A stretch of 64,000 nt of DNA from Halomonas lysinitropha (GCF_902500215.1 NZ_CABVOU010000027.1:1-64000); one strand, 5' to 3'; shown: positions 26,990 to 36,356, counted from the first letter of the stretch. Numbers and translations are program-made. Notes: generated by a model not told the origin, from the sequence alone.

Positions 26990-28009
26990 ATGGCGAAGCC
27001 GAAACGGGGTCGATGCGCCGACGAGCCCAAGCAGATTCCCGTAACCGGGTGGCTGGATATCGCCTGGCGCGTCAAGAAGCAGATCACCGAAGACCTCGTC
27101 GCCATGATGGCCGCCGGTATCGCCTTCAATGCCATGCTGGCGCTCTTTCCAACGATCGCCGCGATCATCTCGATATGGGCGCTGGTGATGGATCCCCAGG
27201 ACCTGGCGAGCCGGATCGTGGAACTCAGCCGCTATCTGCCTCCCGATACCTCCAGCTTGATCAACGACCAGGCACGCAAGATAGGCGAGAGTACCAGCAC
27301 CGGCCTCAGCTTGACGGCGCTGGGTAGCGTGGTGGTGGCCATGTTCATCGCCTCCAAGGGTGTGCTGTGGATGGTGGTAGGCCTGAATGTGGTGTACGGC
27401 GAGGAGGACAGCCGGGGATCGCTGCGTCGTGGCGGGATCGTTGCGTCGCTGACGCTGGGGTTGATTCTGGTCCTGCTGCTTGCCATTGCCTTCGTTGCCT
27501 TCTTTCCGTTGGCCATCGGCATGCTGGGTCTCGATACCCTGCTGGTCACGATCATCGTGTGGCTGCGCTGGCCGGTGCTGCTGCTGGTGATGATGCTGGT
27601 CATCGCCGTCTTCTATCGCTTCGGGCCCGATAGGCGACCGCCGCGCTGGAAGTGGATCAGCGCCGGTTCTGTCGTGGCAACGCTACTTTGGCTGATCGGT
27701 TCTGCCGGACTGTCGTTCTACTTCGGCAGCGTGATCAATCCGAGTGACATCTATGGCTCCCTGGGGGCGGTGGTGGTGCTGATGCTATGGTTCTGGCTCT
27801 CGGCCTTCATCGTGTTGCTGGGCGCAGAGCTGAATGCGGAAATGGAGCGTCAGACCTATCGCGATACCACCGTCGGTGTCTCTCGCTCACCGGGGGAGCG
27901 CGACGCCTTCGCGGCCGACACCCTGGGCAGCAAGTGGCCGTGGCGACGCATCGGCCGTAAACGTAGCGCCGCCTATGAAGACGACACCGATCAAGGAGAA
28001 ACCCGATGA
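26990..28009 (+). CDS. YihY/BrkB-family inner-membrane protein
   Basis: 339 aa with about six hydrophobic helices, including EDLVAMMAAGIAFNAMLALFPTIAAIISIWALV near the N-terminus and WKWISAGSVVATLLWLIGSAGLSFYFG toward the C-terminus. A family motif NPSDIYGSLGAVVVLMLWFWLSAFIVLLGAELNAEMERQ is evident. Once called ribonuclease BN, the family is now regarded as membrane proteins of uncertain function. Its charged tail ends in an ATGA overlap with a small downstream ORF. Confidence 0.88.
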   Translation: MAKPKRGRCADEPKQIPVTGWLDIAWRVKKQITEDLVAMMAAGIAFNAMLALFPTIAAIISIWALVMDPQDLASRIVELSRYLPPDTSSLINDQARKIGESTSTGLSLTALGSVVVAMFIASKGVLWMVVGLNVVYGEEDSRGSLRRGGIVASLTLGLILVLLLAIAFVAFFPLAIGMLGLDTLLVTIIVWLRWPVLLLVMMLVIAVFYRFGPDRRPPRWKWISAGSVVATLLWLIGSAGLSFYFGSVINPSDIYGSLGAVVVLMLWFWLSAFIVLLGAELNAEMERQTYRDTTVGVSRSPGERDAFAADTLGSKWPWRRIGRKRSAAYEDDTDQGETR

Positions 28010-28245
28010 CGTTGACCGATCGGCTGGGCATCGTCACCCGCCTGATACGCGAACTGGGGCCGATCAGCGAGGTGGCGCCGGCCTTTCCCCTGGCCACAGC
28101 AGCCATCGCCCCCCTGCGGGCCGCCGCCGAGGCGCGTGGGCTCGATGATTTCTCGCCGCTGTGGGCCGGACAGAACGCCAGCCATTGCCGCGAGGTCTCC
28201 GCCGGCGAGGTGGTGCGCGAGCTGGCCCAAGGTCTGCCGCGGTGA
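28006..28245 (+). pseudogene. C-terminal remnant of a nitronate monooxygenase
   Basis: An intact 79-aa frame starts within the yihY stop (ATGA). Its sequence resembles only the last quarter of nitronate monooxygenases: GIVTRLIRELGPISEVAPAFPLA then IAPLRAAAEARGLDDFSPLWAGQNA and REVSAGEVVRELA. The FMN-binding barrel and the catalytic histidine region are absent and yihY occupies the upstream DNA, so this is a truncated copy. It keeps a start codon and coupling to yihY, so a short protein may still be made; function unknown. Confidence 0.6.
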
Positions 28246-28277
28246 CGGCGCCTCGTCGGCCCTGATAGCATGGATGC

Positions 28278-29990
28278 ATGAACAGTATTTCTGCCGCCGC
28301 CCCGGTCACCGCCTCCCTGGACGACCCGCGCTACTATCTGACCAACTTCCGCTTCGTGCTGGCGTGGGTCGTCGAGCGCCACGGTGACCTGCTGGACGCG
28401 GCCGAGCACGGCTTCCTGGCGGATTTCGCCGCCCTACCCGAGGAATCCCAGGCGCTGCTGGTGCGCATGGTGATGCGCAAGGGCGAGCACTTTCGCACTT
28501 CGCGCCTGCGCTATCCCGAGATCGGCGACGCCGAAACCGCGCTGGCGCCGCTGGTCGAGGCGGGCCTGGTCGAGTCTGCCCCGGTACTCGACCTCGAAGA
28601 GCTCTTCCGTCAGCTGCGCCTTGCCGAGCTGCGCCGCGCCCTGGCCGACGAGATCGATGTCGCGGGGCTGCCCGCCGCCACCGGCAAGGCCGTGCTGTTC
28701 GATGCGCTGGCACCTCAGCTTATCGAGTCTCGCCCCCTTGCCGGCTGGTGGCCTGCAGCGCCGGACCGGGTCGTGCGCCTCGCCGTGATGGGGACCTGCG
28801 ACCGGCTGCGGCTGATGTTCTTCGGCAACCTGCGCCAGGACTGGGCCGAGTTCGTGCTCACCGAGCTCGGCCTGCAGCGCTTCGAGCGGGTGGCGATCAC
28901 CCCCGACTCCCGGGCCTTTCGACGGCGCACGGAGGTGAATGCCTACCTGGCCCTGCACCGCCTGCGTGAGCGGCTCGACGCCGGGGAGGCGGTGTCGGTA
29001 TTGCAGGCCGAGCTGCCCGCGCCGCTGGCCGACAACGCCTGGCTGGCGGCACGCCATCGGCGGCTCTGCGTGGCGCTGGGGCGCCAGGCGGAGCGGGAGG
29101 GGGAGGGCGAGCCGGCCCTTGCCCTCTATGCCCAGGCCGGCTGGCCGGACACGGGCCATAACGGCAGCGTCGAGGCGCGCATCCGCCAGCTGCGCCTGCT
29201 GGAGCGCCGCGGGGAGAACGCCGCGGCCCTGGCCCTGGCCGAGCCCCTGGTCGAGGCGCCGGCCAGCGAGGAGGAGGCCCAGGCGCTGGGACGGCTGGTG
29301 CCGCGGCTGCGTCGCCGGCTGTGGCTTGCCCCGCTGACCTTCCCGCGAGAGCCGGCGCCTCGGCAATGGACCCTGACCCTGCCGCCCGGCCCGGTGGAGG
29401 CCGCGGTGTGCGACCACCTGCACGATGACGCGGCACCGGTGCACTACGTGGAGAACAGCCTGCTCACTGGGCTCTTCGGCCTGCTCTGCTGGGAGGCGCT
29501 CTTCGCGCCGCTGCCCGGTGCCTTCTTCCACCCTTTTCACCACGGCCCGGCGGACCTCTACCGCGAGGACTTCGTGGCCCGCCGCCGCGACCGCTTCGAT
29601 GCCTGCCTGGCCCGGCTCGAGACCGGCGAGTATGGCCAGGCGATCCGCGCTAGCTGGCGGGAGAAGCAGGGGCTGGCCTCACCCTTCGTGCACTGGGGAG
29701 CCCTCGGCGAGGGGCTGCTCGAGCGGGCGCTGGCCTGCCTGCCGGCCGACCACCTGCATGCCTGCTTCGAGCGGCTGCTCGGCGACCTCAAGGCCAACCG
29801 GGCCGGCCTGCCGGATCTGATCCAGTTCCTTCCCGAGGTCCCGGAAGGCGAGCCACGCTACCGGCTGATCGAGGTGAAGGGACCGGGCGACCGGCTCCAG
29901 GACAACCAGCGGCGTTGGCTGGCCTTCTTCCATGCCCATGACATGCCCGTCGTGGTCTGCCATGTGCGTTGGGGGATGGACGGCGAATGA
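28278..29990 (+). CDS. FAN1-like VRR-NUC domain structure-specific nuclease
   Basis: 570 aa, the length and layout of bacterial FAN1: an N-terminal helical domain (about 15-160, including YYLTNFRFVLAWVVERHGDLL), a TPR-rich middle, and a C-terminal VRR-NUC nuclease domain. Catalytic residues are D513 in GLPDLIQF and E532 and K534 in LIEVKGPGD, with Q541 in LQDNQRRW. FAN1 proteins incise 5' flaps and help undo interstrand crosslinks. The stop overlaps the helicase start by 4 bp, which implies joint action. Confidence 0.87.
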   Translation: MNSISAAAPVTASLDDPRYYLTNFRFVLAWVVERHGDLLDAAEHGFLADFAALPEESQALLVRMVMRKGEHFRTSRLRYPEIGDAETALAPLVEAGLVESAPVLDLEELFRQLRLAELRRALADEIDVAGLPAATGKAVLFDALAPQLIESRPLAGWWPAAPDRVVRLAVMGTCDRLRLMFFGNLRQDWAEFVLTELGLQRFERVAITPDSRAFRRRTEVNAYLALHRLRERLDAGEAVSVLQAELPAPLADNAWLAARHRRLCVALGRQAEREGEGEPALALYAQAGWPDTGHNGSVEARIRQLRLLERRGENAAALALAEPLVEAPASEEEAQALGRLVPRLRRRLWLAPLTFPREPAPRQWTLTLPPGPVEAAVCDHLHDDAAPVHYVENSLLTGLFGLLCWEALFAPLPGAFFHPFHHGPADLYREDFVARRRDRFDACLARLETGEYGQAIRASWREKQGLASPFVHWGALGEGLLERALACLPADHLHACFERLLGDLKANRAGLPDLIQFLPEVPEGEPRYRLIEVKGPGDRLQDNQRRWLAFFHAHDMPVVVCHVRWGMDGE

Positions 29991-32293
29991 GCGAGGTGGC
30001 GTGCTATCGGGTCGCGGTGCGCACGCTGTGCGACTTCACCGCCCGGGAGGGGGACCTGGACCATCGCTTCACCCCCGCCCCCAGTGCCCGCGAAGGCATC
30101 GAGGGTCATGCTTTGGTGGCGAGGCGACGTGGCGAGGCCTATGAGGCCGAGCTGCCGCTCTCCGCCTGCTTCGAGGGCCTCAGCGTGAGCGGCCGTGCCG
30201 ACGGCTTCGACCCGGCGACCAACCGGCTGGAAGAGATCAAGACCCATCGCGGCCATCTGGATCGCATGGCCGACAACCAGCGGGCCCTGCACTGGGCCCA
30301 GGTCAGCGTCTACGGCGCGCTGCTGTGTGCCGAGCGACACCTCGACTCGTTGACCCTGGCGCTGGTCTACCTGGACATCACCACCGGCCGCGAGACCGTG
30401 CTGACCCGCGAGGCAAGCGCCACCGAACTGCAGGCCTTCTTCGCGATCCAGTGCCGGCGCTTCCTGGCCTGGGCGGCGCAGGAGGCCCGGCATCGCGCGC
30501 GGCGCGATGCCGCCCTCGGCGAGCTCGCCTTTCCCCACGACGCCTTCCGTCCCGGCCAGCGCGACCTGGCGGAGAGCGTCTACAAGGCGGCGAGCACTGG
30601 CCGCTGCCTGCTGGTCCAGGCCCCCACCGGGATCGGCAAGACCCTCGCTACTCTCTTCCCGTTGCTAAAGGCCATGCCCCGCCAGGGGCTCGATCGCGTG
30701 GCCTTCCTGACCATGAAGACGCCGGGGCGCCGGCTGGCGCTGGATGCCCTGGCCGTCCTCAGCGCCGGGGCGGAGTACTCCGGGAGCCCGGATGCCATGC
30801 CCCGACCGCTGCGGGTGCTGGAGCTCACCGCCCGGGACAAGGCCTGCGAGTATCCCGACCGGGCCTGCCACGGCGAGGCCTGCCCGCTGGCGGCGGGCTT
30901 CTACGACCGGCTGCCGGCGGCGCGACAGGCAGCCGTGGCGAGTGGCTGGCTGGACCGCGAGGCGCTGCGCGAGGTGGCCCTCGAGCATGGCGTCTGCCCC
31001 TACTACCTGGGGCAGGAGCTGGCGCACTGGTGTGATGTGGTCGTCGGCGACGTCAACCACTGGTTCGATGCCAACGCCCTGCTGCATGGTCTCGCCCGGG
31101 CCAATGGCTGGCGCCTGGGCCTGCTGGTGGATGAGGCCCACAACCTGGTGGAACGCGCCCGGGGCATGTACAGCGCCGAGCTGGACCAGCGCCGACTCGC
31201 CCGCTTGCGTCGCGAGGCCCCCGGAGCCCTGATGCGTCCCCTGGGACGCCTGGCACGACAGTGGCAGACACTGGTCAAGGAGGCGGGGATGAACGAGGCC
31301 GGGGATTCGTCCCGGCCGGCCTACCGGGTTCTCGACGGCCTGCCCGACGGGATGGTGGCGGTTCTTCAGGAAGTCGCCAGTGCCATCACCGAGTACCTGG
31401 GTGAACATCCCGACCAGGCCTCCCTCACGCTCCAGGAACTGCTCTTCGAGGCGCTGGCCTTCACCCGCCTGGCGGAGTCCTTCGGCGAGCATTCGCTGTG
31501 CGACCTGGCCCGGCACGGCCGTGGCCGGGCCGTGCTGGGGCTGCGCAACCTGGTGCCGGCGGACTTCCTCGCTCCCCGCTTCGAGGCGGCCCACGCGGCC
31601 GTGCTCTTCTCGGCGACCCTGAGTCCCGCCCACTACCATCGGGACCTGCTGGGCCTGCCGGCCACCACGGTGTGGCGAGAAGTCACCTCGCCGTTCGCCG
31701 CCGAGCAGCTCGAAGTGCGAATCCGCGCCGACATCTCTACCCGGCTACGCGACCGGGAGGCGTCGCTCGCGCCTATCGTCGCCGAACTGGCCGGGCAATA
31801 TCGACGTCGTCCGGGCCACTATCTGGCCTTCTTCAGCAGTTTCGCCTATCTGGAGGCGGCTCGAACACGGCTGCAGGAAGCCCACCCGGAAATTCCCGTG
31901 CGCGCCCAGACCCGAGGCATGCGCGAGGAGGCCCGCGATGCCTTCCTGGCCGGTTTCACCCCGGGCGGGCAGGGAATCGGCTTCGCGGTGCTGGGCGGAG
32001 CCTTCGCCGAGGGCATCGACCTGCCCGGCGAGCGGCTGATCGGTGCCTTCATCGCCACCCTGGGGCTGCCACCCTTCGACGACTTCAACGAGGCGCTCAG
32101 GATGCGGCTGGCGTCCCGCTTCGGCCGTGGCGACGACTACGCCTACCAAATTCCCGGACTGATCAAGGTGGTGCAGGCGGCGGGCCGGGTGATCCGCGGC
32201 CCCCATGACGAGGGCACCGTGGTGCTGATGGACGACCGCTTCGCGCGCCATGAGGTGCGGGCCCGGCTGCCGGGGTGGTGGGCACTCGACTAA
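29987..32293 (+). CDS. PD-(D/E)XK nuclease fused to XPD/DinG-like Fe-S helicase
   Basis: 768 aa. Residues about 1-165 read as a Cas4/RecB-like PD-(D/E)XK domain: H41, D72 in SGRADGF, E83 and K85 in LEEIKT, and the QxxxY motif at Q105/Y109. The helicase core has Walker A APTGIGKT (212-219), a four-cysteine cluster C287, C294, C299 and C337 typical of XPD-type 4Fe-4S domains, DEAH at 382-385 and a C-terminal VVQAAGRVIRGPHDEG motif VI. It should be a 5'-3' DNA helicase that can also cut. ATGA coupling to the FAN1-like gene points to crosslink or flap repair. Confidence 0.88.
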   Translation: MSEVACYRVAVRTLCDFTAREGDLDHRFTPAPSAREGIEGHALVARRRGEAYEAELPLSACFEGLSVSGRADGFDPATNRLEEIKTHRGHLDRMADNQRALHWAQVSVYGALLCAERHLDSLTLALVYLDITTGRETVLTREASATELQAFFAIQCRRFLAWAAQEARHRARRDAALGELAFPHDAFRPGQRDLAESVYKAASTGRCLLVQAPTGIGKTLATLFPLLKAMPRQGLDRVAFLTMKTPGRRLALDALAVLSAGAEYSGSPDAMPRPLRVLELTARDKACEYPDRACHGEACPLAAGFYDRLPAARQAAVASGWLDREALREVALEHGVCPYYLGQELAHWCDVVVGDVNHWFDANALLHGLARANGWRLGLLVDEAHNLVERARGMYSAELDQRRLARLRREAPGALMRPLGRLARQWQTLVKEAGMNEAGDSSRPAYRVLDGLPDGMVAVLQEVASAITEYLGEHPDQASLTLQELLFEALAFTRLAESFGEHSLCDLARHGRGRAVLGLRNLVPADFLAPRFEAAHAAVLFSATLSPAHYHRDLLGLPATTVWREVTSPFAAEQLEVRIRADISTRLRDREASLAPIVAELAGQYRRRPGHYLAFFSSFAYLEAARTRLQEAHPEIPVRAQTRGMREEARDAFLAGFTPGGQGIGFAVLGGAFAEGIDLPGERLIGAFIATLGLPPFDDFNEALRMRLASRFGRGDDYAYQIPGLIKVVQAAGRVIRGPHDEGTVVLMDDRFARHEVRARLPGWWALD

Positions 32294-32300
32294 AGCTACC

Positions 32301-34118
32301 TCATCGCTGCCAGCGCGGAATCTCCTCGACCCGTGTGGCGATGTCCTCGTCCGCCTCGTAGAGCGCCTCGAGTTCCCGGGCGGCTTCATGGATGGTCTGG
32401 ATCTGCTGCTTCTCGTTGCCGAACACCTCGAGCTGGCGCAGTAGCGCCTGCTCGTCGTGGGGGCGGAAGGTATCGATGGTGTGCTGTGCCTGCTCCCGGG
32501 GGATGCCCAGGCCGATGAGGGCGTCCCGGGTCAGTTCGAGGCTGGCGGGCAGCAGTTCACGCACGATATGGGTGATCCCGGCGCGCATCAGCAGGTGGGC
32601 ATGGTGACGATTGCGCGCGCGGGCATAGAGCTGAAGATGGGGGAACTGGCGCCTCACCTGGCCAACGATACGCATCGAGGCCTCGGGATCACCCACCGCG
32701 ACCACCAGCACCCGGGCCCGGTCGGCACCGGCGGCCTTGAGCAGGTCGATGCGCGAGGCATCTCCGAAGTAGACCTGGTTGCCATAGCGGCGCACTACCT
32801 CGACCTGGTCGGCGTTGATGTCGAGCACCGTGTAGGGGATCTTCAGCCCCTGCAGGGCGCGCCCCATGATCTGCCCGAAACGGCCGAACCCGGCGATGAT
32901 GATCTGTGGGGCATCGTCGGGCAGGGTGTCGTAGGCGCGCTTCGTCCGGCGGCGGGCGAAAAGCCGGCGAATACCGTGGACATGCAGTTGGAAGAGCAGC
33001 GGCGTGGTCGCCATGGAGAGCGAGATCACCAGAATCAGCAGGCTGACCAGTGATTGGTTCAGCAGGGCAGCGGTGGCCGCCGCAGAAAGCAGCACGAAGC
33101 CGAACTCGCCGCCCTGGGAGAGCAGCACCCCCAGGTTGAGCCCGTCCTTCCAGCCTGTCCCGTGGACCCTGGCGGCGACCAGCATGGCCAGCGCCTTGAG
33201 CAGTACCAGCCCAAGGGTCAGGCCGAGCACGACCAGCGGCTTCTCGGCGATCAGGCGGATATCGGCCGTCATGCCCACGGCCATGAAGAACAACCCCAGC
33301 AGCAGCCCGCGGAACGGCTCGATATCGGCTTCGATATTGTGGCGGTACTTGGAGTCGGCCAGCAGCACACCGGCAATGAAGGCCCCCAGGGCCATGGAGA
33401 GCCCGGCCAGTTCCATCAGCAGCGCGGCGCCGATCACCACCAACAGCACGGTGCCGGCGAATACCTCGCGGCTGCGGGTGGCCGCAGCATAGTGAAATAG
33501 TGGCCGTAGCAGGTAGCGGCCGCCGATAATCAGGCCGAGAAAGGCGCCGACGGCAATCAGCACCCCCTCGAGCAAGGGCATGACACCATCGGCCAGCAGG
33601 GCGTCGGCGGCCAGCATGGGAATGATGGCGAGCACCGGAATCGCCGCCAGGTCCTGGAACAGCAGCAGGGCGAAGGCATTGCGGCCGTGGCGGGTCTGCA
33701 GTTCCTTGCGCTCGCCGAGTAGCTGCAGTACCAGGGGAGTAGAGCAGAGCCCGAGGCTGAAGCCCACGACCAGCGCGGCGGCGGGGGAGAGGCCCAGCCA
33801 CCAGGCGGCCAGCGAGAGCAGGGTCGTGGTGACCGCGACCTGCAGGCTGCCGAAGCCGAACACCGCCTTGCGCATCACCCGCAGGCGCGAGGGCTTGAGT
33901 TCCAGGCCGATCACGAACAGCAGGAAGACGATGCCGACCTGGGAGAACTGAAGGACCGCCTCGGCGTCGGCCACCAGAGCCAGGGTCGAGGGGCCGATGA
34001 CCACGCCCGCGGCCAGATAGCCCAGCACCTCACCCAGTCCCAGGCGCTTGAAGATCGGCACGATCAGTACCGCTGCCGCGAGGAAGATCAGCGCATTGAG
34101 CAGCAGGTCGATGGCCAA
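32301..34118 (-). CDS. Kef-type potassium/proton antiporter (CPA2)
   Basis: 605 aa. About 12 membrane helices (residues 1-385) form the Na_H_Exchanger fold, including LGEVLGYLAAGVVIGPSTL and ELAGLSMALGAFIAGVLLADS. A cytosolic TrkA-N (RCK) domain begins at IIIAGFGRFGQIMGRALQG near residue 410 and continues with YFGDASRIDLLKAAG. A charged tail ends the protein. Related KefB/KefC proteins release K+ under electrophile stress. The assignment between KefB and KefC cannot be made. It converges with the helicase gene, 7 bp apart. Confidence 0.88.
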   Translation of the reverse strand: MAIDLLLNALIFLAAAVLIVPIFKRLGLGEVLGYLAAGVVIGPSTLALVADAEAVLQFSQVGIVFLLFVIGLELKPSRLRVMRKAVFGFGSLQVAVTTTLLSLAAWWLGLSPAAALVVGFSLGLCSTPLVLQLLGERKELQTRHGRNAFALLLFQDLAAIPVLAIIPMLAADALLADGVMPLLEGVLIAVGAFLGLIIGGRYLLRPLFHYAAATRSREVFAGTVLLVVIGAALLMELAGLSMALGAFIAGVLLADSKYRHNIEADIEPFRGLLLGLFFMAVGMTADIRLIAEKPLVVLGLTLGLVLLKALAMLVAARVHGTGWKDGLNLGVLLSQGGEFGFVLLSAAATAALLNQSLVSLLILVISLSMATTPLLFQLHVHGIRRLFARRRTKRAYDTLPDDAPQIIIAGFGRFGQIMGRALQGLKIPYTVLDINADQVEVVRRYGNQVYFGDASRIDLLKAAGADRARVLVVAVGDPEASMRIVGQVRRQFPHLQLYARARNRHHAHLLMRAGITHIVRELLPASLELTRDALIGLGIPREQAQHTIDTFRPHDEQALLRQLEVFGNEKQQIQTIHEAARELEALYEADEDIATRVEEIPRWQR

Positions 34119-34258
34119 GGGGGCTCCTTGCGAATGGCGGTGAGGGGCCCCATTCTACTCGAAGGAGGCTGTATCGTGACCATGCAAGCGTCGGGCCAGG
34201 TCAGCAGGCTCGGCATCGAGAGGCTCTGTCCCAAAGGCCATGTCAGAAGGAGAGCGTC

Positions 34259-34924
34259 ATGCGGCTCAATGCCGATTTCAGTCGCCGTGCGGTAGTCACC
34301 CCCGACCAGTACCGCTGGATGGAATCCCCGACGCCGGGAGTGGAGCGGATGATGCTGGACCGGGTGGGCGACGAGGTAGCTCGAGCCACTTCTCTGGTGC
34401 GCTATACCCCCGGCAGTACCTTCCCCACCCATGAGCACGGCGGGGGCGAGGAGATCCTGGTGCTGGAGGGCGAGTTCGCCGACGAGTATGGCCGTTATCC
34501 CGCGGGCCACTACCTGCGCAACCCCATCGGCACCGCCCATGCCCCGCGAGTGGGCGAGCAGGGGGCGCTGATCTTCGTCAAGCTGCACCAGTTCTCGTCG
34601 GACGACACCGAACAGAAGGTCATCGACACCCGCGCCGGCGGTTGGCGTCCCGGCCTCGTCGACGGGCTCGAGGTGCTGCCCCTTCACGACTTCGAGGGCG
34701 AGCATGTGGCGCTGGTGCACTGGGCACCGAATACGCGCTTTCAGCCCCATGCCCACTGGGGCGGCGAGGAGATCCTGGTCCTCGAGGGCACCTTCCACGA
34801 CGAGCATGGGGCCTATCCCGCCGGCAGCTGGCTGCGCAGTCCCCATCGCAGCCAGCACACGCCCTTCACCCAGGAGGATGGCGCGCTGATCTACGTCAAG
34901 GTCGGGCACCTGCTGCCAGAGTGA
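34259..34924 (+). CDS. Bicupin protein (ChrR-like cupin)
   Basis: 221 aa with two cupin modules that look like an internal duplication: FPTHEHGGGEEILVLEGEF near residue 60 and FQPHAHWGGEEILVLEGTF near residue 165, each followed by the YPAG..LR segment that ends the barrel. Both copies keep the metal-binding H-x-H and E. Such modules occur in ChrR anti-sigma factors and in free-standing metal-binding proteins; without an adjacent sigma factor the latter is more likely. AAGGAG lies 7 bases before the ATG. Confidence 0.85.
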   Translation: MRLNADFSRRAVVTPDQYRWMESPTPGVERMMLDRVGDEVARATSLVRYTPGSTFPTHEHGGGEEILVLEGEFADEYGRYPAGHYLRNPIGTAHAPRVGEQGALIFVKLHQFSSDDTEQKVIDTRAGGWRPGLVDGLEVLPLHDFEGEHVALVHWAPNTRFQPHAHWGGEEILVLEGTFHDEHGAYPAGSWLRSPHRSQHTPFTQEDGALIYVKVGHLLPE

Positions 34925-34954
34925 ACGGCGGTCATGTTTGGCAGACCGGGATGT

Positions 34955-36289
34955 CTAGCCTGCTGGCTGGGATGCCTTCCCCGCAAGTCGCTCGAGTATA
35001 TTCACGCCGATGAATCCGCTTAGCGCGCCGGTCAGGAAGGCGCCGGCCTCGGTGGCGACCACGGCCATCGGTAGCGCGAGATAGCCGACGCCGAGCACGC
35101 CGGCGACATAGGCAATCAGGGCCACGATGACACCCTCGAGCAGGCGCAGCGGGACCAGCGACTTGCGCGCTCCCTTGACGAAGCGGCGGCTGAAACCGCC
35201 CAGGGCACCGCCGATCAGGGCGGCAGTGATCGGTCCCCAGGGAAAGCGCTGCTCGATGGTCGCCTCACCGCTCAGGCTGCCGGCGACGGCGTTGACGGTG
35301 AGGGGTGCCAGGCCGGAGGAGCGCAGGTCGAACGAGGCCATGGAGTGATCCGGTTCGATCCGCAGTTCGCCGGCGTCCGGCGTCGCGGGTCCGTCGATGG
35401 TCAGGGCGACCCGGGTAGGGCGAGTGACGACCAGCGGCTCACCGTGGGGCGCTACCTGCTCGACATTGATGGTCATTCTGGCCAGCCCGAACCCCACCAT
35501 GCTGGTCGATTCCGGACGGACCTCCAGACGGGGAAGCGCCTCGAGTTCCAGATTGACGTCCGAGAGGGTGGACCTGACCTCCAGGGTGGGGGTCGGCGTC
35601 AAGGGTATGAAGTCGAGCACCAGGGACTTCTCGTTGGCCAGGCCGGGCGCCTCTATCAACAGCGGGGGCAGTGTCTCCGATGTGGTGAGGCCGCGGAGCC
35701 GAACTCTGATTTCGATGGGGCGTTCGAGCTCCTGGCCAGGAACGAAATGCTCATCCGACGGATGAACGCCGAAGCTGAGTTCGGTGTGGTAGGTGTCGCT
35801 CAGGGGGTTCCAGGCGGCGGGTATCGGGCTCGCCTCCGCGGTGAGACGTAGCCAGGTGGCAGGCCTTGGAGGCAGTGGTGGTAGCGGTCTTATACCGAGC
35901 TCCCGGGGCACGATGACGTCGGCGGACTCGCGGGTAGAGGGTAGAAAAAGCCCGCCCGGCAGCACCTGCCGTGCCTCCGTGCTGAGGCGACGGGTCTCGA
36001 CCTCTTCGCTCTTGACCACGAAGGGAGCCTGTTGCGACGGGACGGCAAGGCTGATCCTGCCCGACTCCTGTCGGGGCGCCACCTCGTCGGCGATATCCCG
36101 TCCCTCGAGGTCCTGGACCTTTAGGTCATCCACGCTTCGGTCCCAGTCGAAGGAAATACGCTCGACGGCTTGGGACGGCGACGCTGCCTCGCCGCTGGGG
36201 GGTGGCGGCTGAGCCTCCGCTCCCGCTGCCGCGGCAAGGCCGATGGCGACGATGAGGGAGCTCCAGAAGCGGTTGGCATATTGGTGCAT
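34955..36289 (-). CDS. Exported protein with C-terminal membrane segments, function unknown
   Basis: 444 aa. A signal peptide (about 1-26, ending AGAEAQ) is followed by a proline-rich region and a long, probably beta-rich periplasmic domain (about 50-345) that reads like consecutive immunoglobulin-type strands (GLTTSETLPPLLIEAPGL, SDVNLELEALPRLEVRP, MASFDLRSSGLAPLTVNAVAG). The C-terminus has two or three helices (ITAALIGGALGGFSRRF, LLEGVIVALIAYVAGVLGVGY, VVATEAGAFLTGALSGFIGVNIL). I do not recognise the family. A TATACT -10-like hexamer on the minus strand lies at 36322-36327. Confidence 0.75.
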   Translation of the reverse strand: MHQYANRFWSSLIVAIGLAAAAGAEAQPPPPSGEAASPSQAVERISFDWDRSVDDLKVQDLEGRDIADEVAPRQESGRISLAVPSQQAPFVVKSEEVETRRLSTEARQVLPGGLFLPSTRESADVIVPRELGIRPLPPLPPRPATWLRLTAEASPIPAAWNPLSDTYHTELSFGVHPSDEHFVPGQELERPIEIRVRLRGLTTSETLPPLLIEAPGLANEKSLVLDFIPLTPTPTLEVRSTLSDVNLELEALPRLEVRPESTSMVGFGLARMTINVEQVAPHGEPLVVTRPTRVALTIDGPATPDAGELRIEPDHSMASFDLRSSGLAPLTVNAVAGSLSGEATIEQRFPWGPITAALIGGALGGFSRRFVKGARKSLVPLRLLEGVIVALIAYVAGVLGVGYLALPMAVVATEAGAFLTGALSGFIGVNILERLAGKASQPAG

Positions 36290-36356
36290 GACGACTTTCG
36301 CCAGTCGGGCTGCTGCTACCCAGTATAGCCGAGTCCGGGTACTGGCGATGCCGGCT

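Noticed and set aside
28434..29543. Minus-strand ORF (369 codons) inside the FAN1-like gene
   Set aside because: It is antisense, L/G/Q-rich and has no motif, whereas the plus strand holds the VRR-NUC residues.
36322..36327. TATACT as a firm promoter for the exported protein
   Set aside because: No acceptable -35 hexamer lies 16-18 bp upstream on the minus strand, so it is mentioned only as a possible -10.
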